Assembly: GCA_002105175.1 (NCBI GenBank) | Contig: MCGE01000015.1 | Location: forward strand, 558,001-622,000 | Source: Absidia repens | Lineage: Eukaryota > Mucoromycota > Mucoromycetes > Mucorales > Cunninghamellaceae | Direction: 5' to 3' | DNA length: 64,000 nt | Shown here: positions 63,101 to 64,000 of the stretch, piece after piece | How positions within the stretch are numbered: the stretch's first letter is position 1 | Layout: each line of letters opens with the position of its first letter | The notes under the pieces: model-generated | What the model was told of the DNA's origin: nothing | What the model saw: the letters and a program-made list of their open reading frames with translations, nothing else | The model's database searches: none | Program-made: the position numbers and the translations under genes

Positions 63101-63118
63101 GTCTGAATTAAAGGGCAT
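59118..63118 (-). CDS. Mus7/Mms22-family replication-fork repair protein
   Basis: Substrate-linked adaptor of the Rtt101/Cul4-type ubiquitin ligase needed for recovery of stalled or damaged replication forks. Three exons, 63118-62920, 62826-60162 and 60060-59118, all with consensus splice sites and correct phase, giving 1268 residues. The N-terminal ~600 residues are acidic and Ser/Asp-rich with a conserved basic patch RRVFRQRQPIQLHPFTED (about 129-147), the motif near the start of the Mms22 family. Further on are the helical segments FRVDCGVHFLRVDATS, FDLAYQSFYGMW, LGFLRFISMCLSRG and KSLRRLLWYLLSLGPSS, as in the Mus7/MMS22 C-terminal region, ending ISLVASRMIENIKENRGLV. Several short Asp tracts lie in the first third. 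The family call rests on this motif order, recalled by eye. Confidence 0.75.
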
Positions 63119-63240
63119 ATCGACGGATATATAACCGCTTGGTAGTTATGAAATGAATATAAAATAAAAAAAGAGGGGTTCTTGGTGGATAAGAAAGTAA
63201 AAGAAAGAGGGGTTGTAAAAAAGAAAAAAATAAAATAACA

Positions 63241-63250
63241 GGCGCGCGCG
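63241..63250. promoter_or_regulatory. GC-rich box upstream of Mms22 (possible cell-cycle element)
   Basis: GGCGCGCGCG followed by TTTTC, about 125 bases 5' of the Mms22 start, is an isolated GC block in AT-rich DNA. ACGCG/GCGCG cores are used by MBF/E2F-type factors on replication genes. The call is inference from this pattern only. Confidence 0.25.
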
Positions 63251-63709
63251 TTTTCTATTCAAACCCAGATACCACCGTGAATGGCCTGTTGCTTCACTAC
63301 AGTGTTCACAATTGACAAGAGGTGTTATTTTTTATGGACGATGGAAACTGAAAATTAAGACGACATTTACATATATTTGGGACACTTGTTATGATTTATT
63401 TCTTGCTCATCCCAATTTTTTTTTACGTGTCTCAATTTTTTTCTTCCCCATCCCAATTTTCTTATAGCACTGTGCTTAATTTATTTTGACCTTCGTCTCA
63501 ATTTACGTTAATAAATTGTGGACCATCCATCCACCTTGAATTGACATTTTCTCCCTTACCATGTGCACAATATGAATAGTGTTCCAACTCGTATTTGTAT
63601 TGTTTTAGATTGCTGTTGCTTGATGTTTCTGAAATATATTTTAGTCCAGAAAAATTACTGACGGCGTGAGACTTGAGAACAGCAGCTCTATTGAGAAAAT
63701 GTTTCAAAT

Positions 63710-64000
63710 CCCGACCACGTGAATATTTATTTACCTCTCAATTTTTATTTTTCCCTCTCTTTCTTTTCTTTTCTTTTTTCATTATTTAATTCTTTACAAT
63801 TGTGACCCATATGGAGTTATCGTGGACTTGGATTAGTGTCAGGACTAGTTTAGAAACGTTTTCAGATCAGGGATTATAACATGCATGGGGAAACCCTTTC
63901 ATTTTAGATTCAAGATTTGGAAGCACCATTATTAATTGAGCATTTTTAAAGCATCCATTAGCTTAGTTTAGTATTGGTTTGTCCATAATTTGTACTTATA
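63710..64000 (+). repeat. Repeat family A copy at window end (truncated by window)
   Basis: CCACGTGAATATTTATTTAC, GGACTAGTTTAGAAACG, CATGCATGGGGAAACCCTTT, AGATTCAAGATTTGGAAGCA and GTCCATAATTTG blocks follow in the same order as in copies 1 and 2. Confidence 0.6.

Larger units (their letters stand above)
63119..64000. other. Mms22 promoter side and start of another repeat copy
   Basis: Purine-rich, then a GGCGCGCGCG block (63241-63250), T tracts, and from ~63710 family A DNA that runs off the end. A frame at 63498-63707 (-) shows no recognisable content. Confidence 0.5.

Overview
This is nuclear DNA from a fungus. The genes are split by many short introns (roughly 50-150 bases, GTAAGT/GTATGT donors), which are AT-rich and full of homopolymer T/A tracts. 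Intergenic DNA is AT-rich. Several products are fungal in character: a Sho1 osmosensor, a bifunctional HIS7, a Num1/ApsA cortical anchor, a Mus7/Mms22 protein and a CNT nucleoside carrier. Intron density, codon use and the homopolymer-rich spacers suggest an early-diverging fungus, most likely Mucoromycota (Mucorales-like). That placement is an inference from style, not from a marker gene.

Layout. 1-176: tail of an unidentified gene. 1.2-4.9 kb: transportin (karyopherin beta-2). 5.3-8.9 kb: SERCA-type Ca2+ ATPase. 8.9-12.2 kb: gene-free, with a ~790-bp repeat bounded by inverted ends. 12.2-14.1 kb (-): mitochondrial carrier with very small exons. 14.7-16.8 kb (+): amino acid/choline/GABA-type permease. 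17.8-21.6 kb (-): mitochondrial Lon protease. 21.6-24.7 kb: second copy of the repeat. 24.7-26.8 kb (-): Cdt2 WD40 protein, divergent from Sho1 (27.4-28.6 kb, +). 29.7-30.7 kb: divergent glycerate-kinase-like P-loop protein. 31.0-33.0 kb: PWWP protein with a LEDGF-like C-terminal helical domain. 33.3-34.1 kb: a second repeat type with ~48-bp inverted ends. 36.6-39.5 kb (-): eIF2B epsilon. 39.9-42.3 kb (-): CNT nucleoside transporter. 42.9-44.8 kb (-): Sec2/Rabin8 RabGEF. 44.8-50.9 kb: gene-poor, with one tRNA-Phe and repeat remnants. 50.9-55.5 kb (-): Num1-like cortical protein. 55.9-57.7 kb (-): HIS7, carrying a one-base frameshift. 58.1 kb: possible 63-aa protein. 59.1-63.1 kb (-): Mus7/Mms22. 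The window ends inside another repeat copy.

Most genes are unrelated housekeeping genes, as expected for a fungal chromosome. Two functional links stand out. HIS7 has a perfect Gcn4/CPC1-type site upstream, and the window also holds eIF2B epsilon (the GCD6 arm of general amino acid control). Cdt2 and Mms22 are both substrate-side components of cullin ubiquitin ligases (CRL4/Rtt101 type) acting at replication forks. I found no gene cluster that clearly forms a new system. The least explained items are the two inverted-repeat element families, the micro-exon carrier gene and the fungal LEDGF-like protein. All exon boundaries were placed by hand from splice consensus, reading-frame continuity and family similarity recalled from knowledge; none is confirmed by transcripts.
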